Assembly (NCBI GenBank): GCA_017938155.1
Contig: JAGBCD010000019.1
Location: 1-34,389, forward strand
Length of the DNA stretch: 34,389 bases
Direction: 5' to 3'
DNA from: Paludibacteraceae bacterium
Lineage (GTDB): Bacteria > Bacteroidota > Bacteroidia > Bacteroidales > Paludibacteraceae
The notes under the pieces are model-generated. The model did not search any database. It was given only the letters and a program-made list of their open reading frames with translations, and was not told the origin of the DNA. The position numbers and the translations under genes were made by a program. Numbering within the stretch: the stretch's first letter is position 1; every line of letters starts with the position of its first letter. Positions 15,478-22,169 of this stretch are shown in pieces.

Positions 15478-16923
15478 ATGAAGAAATTTGGAATTTTTAT
15501 GTGCTCATTAGCACTTGCTGGTATGATGTTCACATCATGCGATGGCAACAATGGAAATGGTAATGGCAACATTGACATCAACAACTTGGTAGAAGACGGT
15601 TTCTACGCTGTTGGTGAAGCTTGCCCTATCAAGTCTGTTAACGACAAAGATGCTGTTTTGGCTCAAATGTCACAAGGTATCAACGAAGTGTTGATGGATC
15701 AACAAAAATTACCTTGGGAAGAGTCTAAACGTGCAGGTATGTGGGAGAAATACATCTACCTTGAGGCTGACAAAGAGTTCGAACTTATTTTGAAAGAAGG
15801 TGAAAACGCTACTATCTATGGTGCTGACCTTACCAAACAAGAACTTGTTACCGATGGTAGCCCACTTGAGGGATACAAAGGTAGCCTTATTATTGGCAAG
15901 AAAATGAAAGTTCAAGAGAGTGGTCTTTATCACATCGTTCTTGACCTTAACATGGACGGTGCACTCGACTTGACAGGTAAAGAGCAAATCATCGTTGCTC
16001 CTGTTACATGGGGTGTTTCTGGCGCTATGAACGGTTGGGGTATGACCGAAGGTACTATGGAATTTAAATCAGCTAAAGAAATCGTTTGGACATGGAAAGA
16101 TTGCGACATGGCTGCTGGTGGTAAATTCAAATTCAAAGATGTTAAGAGTGCTTGGAAGATCGTTCTTGACGATGCTGGTGCTGTAAAAGCTCACACCAAC
16201 CTCGGTATGGATTGCCAAAACGGTGGTGCTGACATCGCTGTTGAGAAAGGTGGTTTGTATGACATCACTTTGACTTACAACTTGGCTAAAGGTGTTATCG
16301 CTAACAGCTACAAATACGAAGTTGTTTTGACCAAAGAATCTACATTGCCTACTACAATGAACATGATCGGTGAAGAGTTTGGTAACTGGTTATGGGACAA
16401 CGCTGGTGTAGTTGAGTTGACTCCTGTACACTCAAAACCAGGTATGTTCTGGTGCACACGCCTTATCAGCGCTGGCAAACCATTCAAATTCTGCGCTAAG
16501 AAAGAGTGGAATGGTGACTTCACCAACCTCGGTGCTGAAGATACTGGCTTCACCGTAGCTGATAACAACTGTACAGTAGCTGAAACTGGCCTTTACACTA
16601 TCGTTGTCGACATCAAGGGTGCTAAGATCACTATCGCTAAGGCTGAAGTATTTGGTATCGGTGATGCATTTGGTAGCTGGGATGCTGGTAAATATCCATT
16701 TACTATCAACGAAGATGGTACTGTTACTATCACTACCGCTGCTGCTGGTAACCTCCGTATGTACACTGCTGTTCCTGGCGTTGACTGGTGGCAAGCTGAG
16801 TACAACATCTACGATGGTAAGATCCAATACCGTGGTGAAGGTGGCGACCAAGCTGCTGTAGCTGTAGCTGCTAACGCTACTGTTACCGTTAACTTCAACG
16901 CTGGTACTGGTGAGATCAAATAA
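15478..16923 (+). CDS. SusE/SusF-like surface glycan-binding lipoprotein
   Basis: A 481-residue lipoprotein with signal peptide ending MMFTSC (Cys21) and a Gly/Asn-rich flexible linker (DGNNGNGNGNID). After an N-terminal beta domain (about 40-170) come three tandem modules that each open with a small/aromatic motif: GAMNGWGMTEG (about 180), GEEFGNWLWDN (about 300) and GDAFGSWDAGKY (about 398). They contain KFKFKDV / PFKFCAKKEWNGDF strands. This is the arrangement of SusE/SusF starch-binding proteins, so alpha-glucan binding is plausible. That is inference, because no amylase lies in the window. It is the last gene of the operon, followed by a strong terminator. Confidence 0.82.
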   Translation: MKKFGIFMCSLALAGMMFTSCDGNNGNGNGNIDINNLVEDGFYAVGEACPIKSVNDKDAVLAQMSQGINEVLMDQQKLPWEESKRAGMWEKYIYLEADKEFELILKEGENATIYGADLTKQELVTDGSPLEGYKGSLIIGKKMKVQESGLYHIVLDLNMDGALDLTGKEQIIVAPVTWGVSGAMNGWGMTEGTMEFKSAKEIVWTWKDCDMAAGGKFKFKDVKSAWKIVLDDAGAVKAHTNLGMDCQNGGADIAVEKGGLYDITLTYNLAKGVIANSYKYEVVLTKESTLPTTMNMIGEEFGNWLWDNAGVVELTPVHSKPGMFWCTRLISAGKPFKFCAKKEWNGDFTNLGAEDTGFTVADNNCTVAETGLYTIVVDIKGAKITIAKAEVFGIGDAFGSWDAGKYPFTINEDGTVTITTAAAGNLRMYTAVPGVDWWQAEYNIYDGKIQYRGEGGDQAAVAVAANATVTVNFNAGTGEIK

Positions 16924-16952
16924 TCTGATTTGATTATACATCTCTATACATG

Positions 16953-16980
16953 GCCCCGAGTTCTTCTCGGGGCTTTTTTT
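16953..16980 (+). terminator. rho-independent terminator of the sus operon
   Basis: GCCCCGAG (16953-16960) pairs with CTCGGGGC (16966-16973) around a TTCTT loop and is followed by seven Ts. It lies 29 bp after the stop codon of the SusE/F-like gene. Confidence 0.9.
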
Positions 16981-17053
16981 ATATCCTATACACATCATTA
17001 CCCAATATCTAAAGACAAAAAGCATGGCTACCAGATCATAAACGTCACAAAAA

Positions 17054-17085
17054 TTTGCATGGAATATGATTTTTTAGTAATTTTG
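17054..17085 (+). promoter_or_regulatory. promoter of nadB
   Basis: TTTG (17054-17057) and TAATTTTG (17078-17085) with 20 bp spacing match the Bacteroidetes consensus. The predicted transcription start lies near 17092, about 16 nt before the nadB ATG, and no Shine-Dalgarno is evident. Confidence 0.7.
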
Positions 17086-17107
17086 CAATCACTAACAACA
17101 TTGTGTT

Positions 17108-18709
17108 ATGACACATCAATATGATTTTCTCATCATCGGCGCTGGTGTTGCTGGAATGAGTTTTGCGCTCAAAGTAGCGCGCACACAGAAGTATCGCATT
17201 GCCTTGTGCTGCAAGACTACGTTATCGGAGGCCAATACGGCCAAAGCACAAGGAGGAATAGCCTCTGTGACTAATCTGCAAGTAGATGATTTTGACAAGC
17301 ACATCCACGACACGATGGTGGCGGGCGACTGGCTTAGCGACCCTGCTGCGGTAGAACAAGTGGTTCGTAATGCTCCCAAACAGATAGAAGAATTGGTCAA
17401 TTGGGGCGTTTGTTTCGACAAGAACGAGCACGGCGATTTCGATTTACATCGTGAGGGAGGACATTCCGAATTCCGCATCCTACACCATGCTGACGATACG
17501 GGCGCTGAGATCCAGCGAGGATTGATAGAGGCGGTGAAAAGCAACCCGTATATTGATATCTACGAACATCATTTCGCAGTAGAGATTATCACGCAGCACC
17601 ATTTAGGGGTACGGGTCACCCGACGCACACCCGATATTGAGTGTTATGGTGCTTATATCCTCAATCCTGACACACAAAAGATTGACACTTTCTTGAGCAA
17701 GGTCACTTTGATGGCTACGGGAGGTATAGGGGCTGTCTATGCCACCACCACCAATCCTGATATCGCTACTGGAGATGGTATAGCGATGGTGTATCGTGCC
17801 AAGGGACAAGTGAAGGATATGGAGTTTGTGCAGTTCCACCCAACCGCTCTTTATAGTCCCAACGAGACGCATCCTGCTTACCTCATCACAGAAGCCATGC
17901 GTGGCTATGGAGGTATCTTGCGTTTGCCTAATGGGGAGGAGTTTATGCAGAAGTATGACGCACGACTCTCGTTGGCTCCACGCGACATAGTGGCACGTGC
18001 TATTGACAACGAGATGAAGATACACGGTTTGGACCATGTTTGTTTGGACGTGACGCACAAGCCTGCTGAGGAGACGAAAATGCATTTTCCTAATATCTAT
18101 GCCAAGTGTTTGAGTATGGGTATTGATATCACCAAGCAGTATATCCCAGTTACGCCATGTGCGCATTATATGTGTGGGGGTATCAAGGTCAATTTAGATG
18201 CGGAGTCCAGTATCCGTCGTTTGTATGCGGTGGGTGAATGTTCGTGTACGGGCTTGCATGGGGGCAATCGTTTGGCGAGCAATTCGCTTATTGAGGCGGT
18301 TGTTTATGCAGATGCAGCGGCCAAACACAGTTTGTCTGTTATTGAGAAGTATGAGTTCAATACCGATATACCTGAATGGAATGATGAGGGAACGATGACC
18401 AATGAGGAGTATGTATTGATTTCGCAGGATATGCGTGAGGTGGGTCAAGTGATGTCCACGTATGTAGGTATTGTGCGTTCGGATTTGCGTTTGCGTCGTG
18501 CTTGGGAGCGTTTGGATTTGTTGTACGAGGAGACGGAAGACTTGTTCAAGCGTGTCAAGGCTACTAAGGATATATGTGAATTGCGTAATATGATTAACGT
18601 GGGGTATTTGATTACTCGCCAGGCTATTGAGCGTAAGGAGTCCAGGGGGTTGCATTACACGATTGACTACCCCAAGCAGGAGAACAATAATATCAACGAA
18701 GTGTGGTAG
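17108..18709 (+). CDS. nadB: L-aspartate oxidase NadB
   Basis: A 533-residue FAD enzyme that oxidises L-aspartate to iminoaspartate, the first step of de novo NAD synthesis, in the cytosol. The dinucleotide-binding LIIGAGVAGMSFAL is at residues 8-21. NTAKAQGGIASV, HREGGHSEFRILHHADDTG, ATGGIGAVYATTTNP and MEFVQFHPTALY are the family blocks shared with succinate dehydrogenase flavoproteins. The APRDIVARAI arginine and the C-terminal GGNRLASNSLIEA follow, with a helical domain at the end. The ATG at 17108 fits the promoter. nadA and nadC, its usual partners, are not adjacent. Codon use becomes G-richer toward the 3' end. Confidence 0.95.
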   Translation: MTHQYDFLIIGAGVAGMSFALKVARTQKYRIALCCKTTLSEANTAKAQGGIASVTNLQVDDFDKHIHDTMVAGDWLSDPAAVEQVVRNAPKQIEELVNWGVCFDKNEHGDFDLHREGGHSEFRILHHADDTGAEIQRGLIEAVKSNPYIDIYEHHFAVEIITQHHLGVRVTRRTPDIECYGAYILNPDTQKIDTFLSKVTLMATGGIGAVYATTTNPDIATGDGIAMVYRAKGQVKDMEFVQFHPTALYSPNETHPAYLITEAMRGYGGILRLPNGEEFMQKYDARLSLAPRDIVARAIDNEMKIHGLDHVCLDVTHKPAEETKMHFPNIYAKCLSMGIDITKQYIPVTPCAHYMCGGIKVNLDAESSIRRLYAVGECSCTGLHGGNRLASNSLIEAVVYADAAAKHSLSVIEKYEFNTDIPEWNDEGTMTNEEYVLISQDMREVGQVMSTYVGIVRSDLRLRRAWERLDLLYEETEDLFKRVKATKDICELRNMINVGYLITRQAIERKESRGLHYTIDYPKQENNNINEVW

Positions 18710-18774
18710 AGGAATTGCAACGGCCCTGCCGTCTAAACCCAGTGAACCAATCCCCTCTCTGTAGGCACTATGTG

Positions 18775-18819
18775 CCGTCCTCTAAACAGTAGGGTCTCTG
18801 CCCGTCCTCTAAACAGTAG
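18775..18819. repeat. 18 bp direct repeat pair downstream of nadB
   Basis: CCGTCCTCTAAACAGTAG occurs at 18775-18792 and again at 18802-18819, 27 bp apart. A weaker relative (GCCGTCTAAACCCAGTG) lies at about 18729-18745. They lead directly into the 43 bp repeat block. Confidence 0.7.
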
Positions 18820-18821
18820 CA

Positions 18822-18864
18822 AAAATCGGGGCCCCCAGAGTAAACCAAGACTTCGTCTGTTTGC
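18822..18864. repeat. palindromic repeat, copy 4, second copy of the 43 bp identical block
   Basis: Identical to 10154-10196 in sequence and orientation. It includes GGGGCCCC and the hairpin at 18840-18864. It lies between nadB and the OPT transporter, about 60 bp upstream of the transporter ATG. Confidence 0.85.
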
Positions 18865-18886
18865 TATGGGGATAACCATGGGTCTA

Positions 18887-18914
18887 ATTCAAAATTCAAA
18901 ATTCAAAATTAAAT
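18887..18914. repeat. heptamer tandem repeat ATTCAAA
   Basis: Three exact ATTCAAA units and a variant ATTAAAT run head to tail just before the OPT start codon. The array resembles the ATTCAAW array at 9995-10022. Confidence 0.7.
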
Positions 18915-18922
18915 TAACTTTT

Positions 18923-20872
18923 ATGTCAAAGATTCAACTTCCTGAGAATGCCAATCGTCCTCTCAAACCAGGAGAGAAGTACGAACCTATTCTCAAACCA
19001 CAAAATGATTATCCTGAAGTAACTCCTTACAGTGTATTAATGGGAGTATTGATGGCTGTTATTTTCTCTGCGGCCGCAGCTTATTTGGGACTTAAAGTAG
19101 GTCAAGTATTTGAAGCCGCTATTCCTATTGCTATTATTGCGGTAGGTTTATCTTCAGCACTCAAGCGCAAGAATGCTTTGGGTGAGAATGTAATGATTCA
19201 GTCTATTGGTGCCAGTAGTGGTGTGATAGTAGCGGGTGCTATTTTCACATTGCCTGCTTTGTATATCTTACAGGCCAAGTATCCTGATATCACGGTTAGT
19301 TTCATGCAAGTGTTTATGTCATCCTTATTAGGTGGATGTTTGGGTATTTTGTTCTTGATTCCTTTCCGTAAGTATTTCGTTCAGGAGAAGCATGGTGAGT
19401 ATCCTTTCCCTGAGGCTACAGCCACTACTCAGGTTCTCGTTTCGGGTGAACAGGGAGGTAACCAAGCCAAACCTCTTATTTGGGCTGCGGGTATTGGTGG
19501 TTTGTATGATTTTGCTGTTTCCACTTTCGGTCTTTGGACGGAGAGTCTGAGTACTCGTATGATGGGTTGGGGTGAAGCGTTGGCTACTAAGTTCAAACTT
19601 GTTTTCTCCATCAACACCTCTGCTGCAGTATTGGGTTTGGGTTATATTATTGGTTTGAAGTATGCTGCGGTTATTTGTGCGGGTTCCTTCTTTGTTTGGT
19701 GGGTATTGCTTCCATTGCTTGGCAGTATCCCTGGAATGGCTGAAGTAGATCCACAAACGATGTTCGTGGACTATGGTCGTAATATCGGTATTGGTGCTAT
19801 TGCTATGGCGGGATTGATTGGTATTGTTAAGAGTTGGGGTGTTATCAAGTCGGCTGTTGGATTGGCGGGCAAAGAGCTTGGAGGCAAAGGCAAGGCGGTG
19901 GTAGCAGCATCTCTTCGTACCGAAAAAGACTTGAGTATGAAGTTTGTTGTTTTGGCTATTGTAGTGGCTTTGCTTGTTACGTTAGTTTTCTTCTGGGTAG
20001 GAGTATTGAGCAATTTCTGGCAGGCGCTGGTTGCTTTCCTTGTGGTAGCTGTTATTGCTTTTCTCTTCACAACGGTGGCGGCTAATGCTATTGCTATTGT
20101 GGGTAGTAACCCTGTAAGTGGTATGACGTTGATGACGCTTATTATTGCTTCTGTAGTTTTTGTGGCTATTGGTATGAAAGGTTCGAGTGGTATGGTAGGT
20201 GCTATGGTTATCGGGGGTGTTGTTTGTACTGCATTGGCTATGGCAGGTGGATTTATCACGGACTTGAAGATTGGTTATTGGATTGGTACCAGTCCATACA
20301 AGCAAGAGACTTGGAAGTTCTTGGGTACGTTGGTTAGTGCGGCTACTGTTGGTGGTGTGATGATTATTTTGAACAAGACGTATGGTTTCGTAGGTGAGAA
20401 TGCTCTTGTTGCTCCTCAGGCGAATGCGATGGCAGCTGTTATTGAGCCATTGATGAGTGGTCAGGGGGCTCCTTGGATGTTATATTTGGCGGGGGCTATT
20501 TTGGCGTTGATTCTCAATTTCATGGGTGTACCTGTATTGGCTTTTGCTTTGGGTATGTTCATCCCATTGAGTTTGAATACTCCGTTGTTGGTAGGTGGTG
20601 CTATCTCATGGTTGGTAAGTCGCAAGCGTGAGAAAGATGGTGACAAGGCTGAGGAGTTGGCACAGGCTCGTAACGAGAAGGGCACATTGATTGCTTCAGG
20701 TTTCATTGCTGGTGGTGCGTTGATGGGTGTAGTGAGTGCATTGATTAAGTTCGTAGGTGTTGAGTGTTATCTTAGCGCATGGGCTGCAAGTAATGGTGCT
20801 GCTTTAGTGGGTGTAGCTGCATATATTGCTTTGATTGTGTATTTCATTCTTGCCAGCAAGAAAACCAAATAA
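18923..20872 (+). CDS. OPT family oligopeptide transporter
   Basis: A 649-residue multi-pass transporter with roughly 15 hydrophobic segments. The start region MSKIQLPENANRPLKPGEKYEPI is followed by TPYSVLMGVLMAVIFSAAAAYLGLKVGQ and the conserved NVMIQSIGASSGVIVAGAIF. Further on are EYPFPEATATTQVLVSGEQGG and IVGSNPVSGMTLMTLII, all typical of the bacterial OPT subfamily that imports peptides with proton symport. The ATG at 18923 is chosen because the open frame upstream (to 18770) only translates the direct repeats and palindromic block. No TAnnTTTG promoter is visible in the 213 bp upstream. A terminator follows. Confidence 0.94.
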   Translation: MSKIQLPENANRPLKPGEKYEPILKPQNDYPEVTPYSVLMGVLMAVIFSAAAAYLGLKVGQVFEAAIPIAIIAVGLSSALKRKNALGENVMIQSIGASSGVIVAGAIFTLPALYILQAKYPDITVSFMQVFMSSLLGGCLGILFLIPFRKYFVQEKHGEYPFPEATATTQVLVSGEQGGNQAKPLIWAAGIGGLYDFAVSTFGLWTESLSTRMMGWGEALATKFKLVFSINTSAAVLGLGYIIGLKYAAVICAGSFFVWWVLLPLLGSIPGMAEVDPQTMFVDYGRNIGIGAIAMAGLIGIVKSWGVIKSAVGLAGKELGGKGKAVVAASLRTEKDLSMKFVVLAIVVALLVTLVFFWVGVLSNFWQALVAFLVVAVIAFLFTTVAANAIAIVGSNPVSGMTLMTLIIASVVFVAIGMKGSSGMVGAMVIGGVVCTALAMAGGFITDLKIGYWIGTSPYKQETWKFLGTLVSAATVGGVMIILNKTYGFVGENALVAPQANAMAAVIEPLMSGQGAPWMLYLAGAILALILNFMGVPVLAFALGMFIPLSLNTPLLVGGAISWLVSRKREKDGDKAEELAQARNEKGTLIASGFIAGGALMGVVSALIKFVGVECYLSAWAASNGAALVGVAAYIALIVYFILASKKTK

Positions 20873-20895
20873 TCGCTTCTCTAAATCCTAAACAC

Positions 20896-20931
20896 AAAAA
20901 CTCGGATGTGCTTTGCGTGTCCGAGTTTTTT
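20896..20931 (+). terminator. rho-independent terminator after the OPT gene
   Basis: AAAAACTCGGA (20896-20906) pairs with TCCGAGTTTTT (20920-20930) around a 13 nt loop, ending in a T-run. It marks the left border of the defence-like island. Confidence 0.85.
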
Positions 20932-20978
20932 ATTCCCCGCTGCCGAGTAAATAGTTTTCTATTGCCTTGACTTGTTAG

Positions 20979-21036
20979 TCGAGTATCCCCTCTTCCTTTG
21001 TCCATTGTCCCGAATATCATTCGAGTATCCCCTCTT
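20979..21036. repeat. 16 bp direct repeat upstream of the methyltransferase
   Basis: TCGAGTATCCCCTCTT occurs at 20979-20994 and 21021-21036, 42 bp apart centre to centre. The second copy touches the promoter of the methyltransferase. It may be an operator pair or a junction left by insertion of the island. Confidence 0.6.
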
Positions 21037-21071
21037 TTTTTTGCATAGTTGCAAAAAAAGTTGTATCTTTG
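21036..21071 (+). promoter_or_regulatory. promoter with overlapping inverted repeat, head of the defence-like operon
   Basis: TTTG (21040-21043) and TATCTTTG (21064-21071), spaced 20 bp, match the Bacteroidetes consensus. An inverted repeat, TTTTTTTGCA (21036-21045) with TGCAAAAAAA (21050-21059) around TAGT, covers the -33 box and most of the spacer. It is a natural candidate for a regulator site. Transcription should start near 21078, only about 12 nt before the methyltransferase ATG. Confidence 0.65.
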
Positions 21072-21089
21072 GGGGCTAAATAGTATTTT

Positions 21090-22166
21090 ATGGCACGGAG
21101 TAATAAAACATATGAAGTAATTGACCTATTTTGTGGCATAGGAGGACTAAGTTATGGACTCAAATGCCAAGGAATGAAAATTCTTGCAGGTTTTGATTTA
21201 GACTATACTTGCCAATATGCCTATGAAACAAATACAGGTGGCAATTTTTACTATAGAGATGTGAAAACTATCTCGGGAGACGAGATAAATAAATTGTATT
21301 CTCAAAAGAAAAATGTTATTAGGGTTTTAGCAGGTTGTGCTCCATGTCAACCGTTCTCATCTTATGCCTTTAAAAACAAAAACAAAGATAAAGACAAATA
21401 CAACTTGTTATATGAGTTTGGCAGACTTGTAAAAGAGGTACATCCTGATATTGTAACAATGGAAAATGTTCCTGCGATAGCTTCATTTAAACTAAAATCT
21501 GTATTAGCTGATTTTGTAGAAGTATTGCAGAATGAGGGATACAATGTTAAATACAAAGTTGTTTATTGTCCTGATTATGGTATACCACAAACTAGGAAAC
21601 GATTGGTATTGTTAGCTTCACGTCTCGGAAATATTGATTTAATATCGCCAACTCATAAAAAAGAGAATTATGTAACGGTTAAAGATACTATTGGACATCT
21701 CCCCCCACTTGAGGCTGGACAAGGTTGCCCTACAGACGCATTACATCGATGCCGTGCATTGTCTCCTCTTAATCTTCAACGCTTGAAATCTACTCCTTAT
21801 GGCAGAAGTTGGAAAGATTGGCCTGCTGATTTAATGCTAGAGTGCCACAAAAAGGAAAGTGGAAAGAGTTTCGGAAGTGTTTATGGCCGAATGGTGTGGG
21901 AAGAACCATCGCCTACAATGACAACTCTTTGTACGGGAATTGGCAATGGACGATTTGGTCATCCAGTACAGAATCGTGCTATTTCAGCAAGAGAAGCAGC
22001 TCTATTCCAGACTTTTCCAATCACATATAAATTCTTTCCGAATGAACACGAGGTTTCTTTGACAAAAGCCTCTAGATATATTGGCAATGCGGTCCCTCCA
22101 AAGTTGGGAGAGGTTATTGCGCAAAGTATAAAAAATCATATAGAAGACCTTAAAAATAAAGCATAA
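21090..22166 (+). CDS. DNA (cytosine-5)-methyltransferase
   Basis: A 358-residue C5-cytosine methyltransferase with the motifs in normal order: motif I VIDLFCGIGGLSYGL (10-24), motif IV with the catalytic Cys86 in GCAPCQPFSSYAF, motif VI ENVPAI (125-130), motif VIII QTRKRLVLLASR, and motifs IX-X (ISAREAALFQTFP and RYIGNAVPPKLG). The target-recognition region between VIII and IX (about 190-285) decides specificity, which I cannot predict. It is the first gene of the island, behind a promoter with an operator-like repeat, and 3 bp before the GHKL gene. Together with the McrB-like and nuclease genes downstream it would serve as the protecting enzyme of a restriction system. Confidence 0.96.
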   Translation: MARSNKTYEVIDLFCGIGGLSYGLKCQGMKILAGFDLDYTCQYAYETNTGGNFYYRDVKTISGDEINKLYSQKKNVIRVLAGCAPCQPFSSYAFKNKNKDKDKYNLLYEFGRLVKEVHPDIVTMENVPAIASFKLKSVLADFVEVLQNEGYNVKYKVVYCPDYGIPQTRKRLVLLASRLGNIDLISPTHKKENYVTVKDTIGHLPPLEAGQGCPTDALHRCRALSPLNLQRLKSTPYGRSWKDWPADLMLECHKKESGKSFGSVYGRMVWEEPSPTMTTLCTGIGNGRFGHPVQNRAISAREAALFQTFPITYKFFPNEHEVSLTKASRYIGNAVPPKLGEVIAQSIKNHIEDLKNKA

Positions 22167-22169
22167 ACC

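Noticed and set aside
18770-18922. 51-residue N-terminal extension of the OPT transporter
   Set aside because: The extension translates direct repeats, the 43 bp block and the heptamer array. OPT homology starts at the ATG at 18923.
20000-20305. Long minus-strand open frames within the OPT, SusC and SusE genes
   Set aside because: They are shadows of strongly biased codons on the coding strand and show no protein family features.
21021-21036. Attachment-site core for island integration
   Set aside because: The 16 bp repeat has both copies only 42 bp apart on the same side of the island, and no matching copy was noticed near the right end. A regulatory role fits better.
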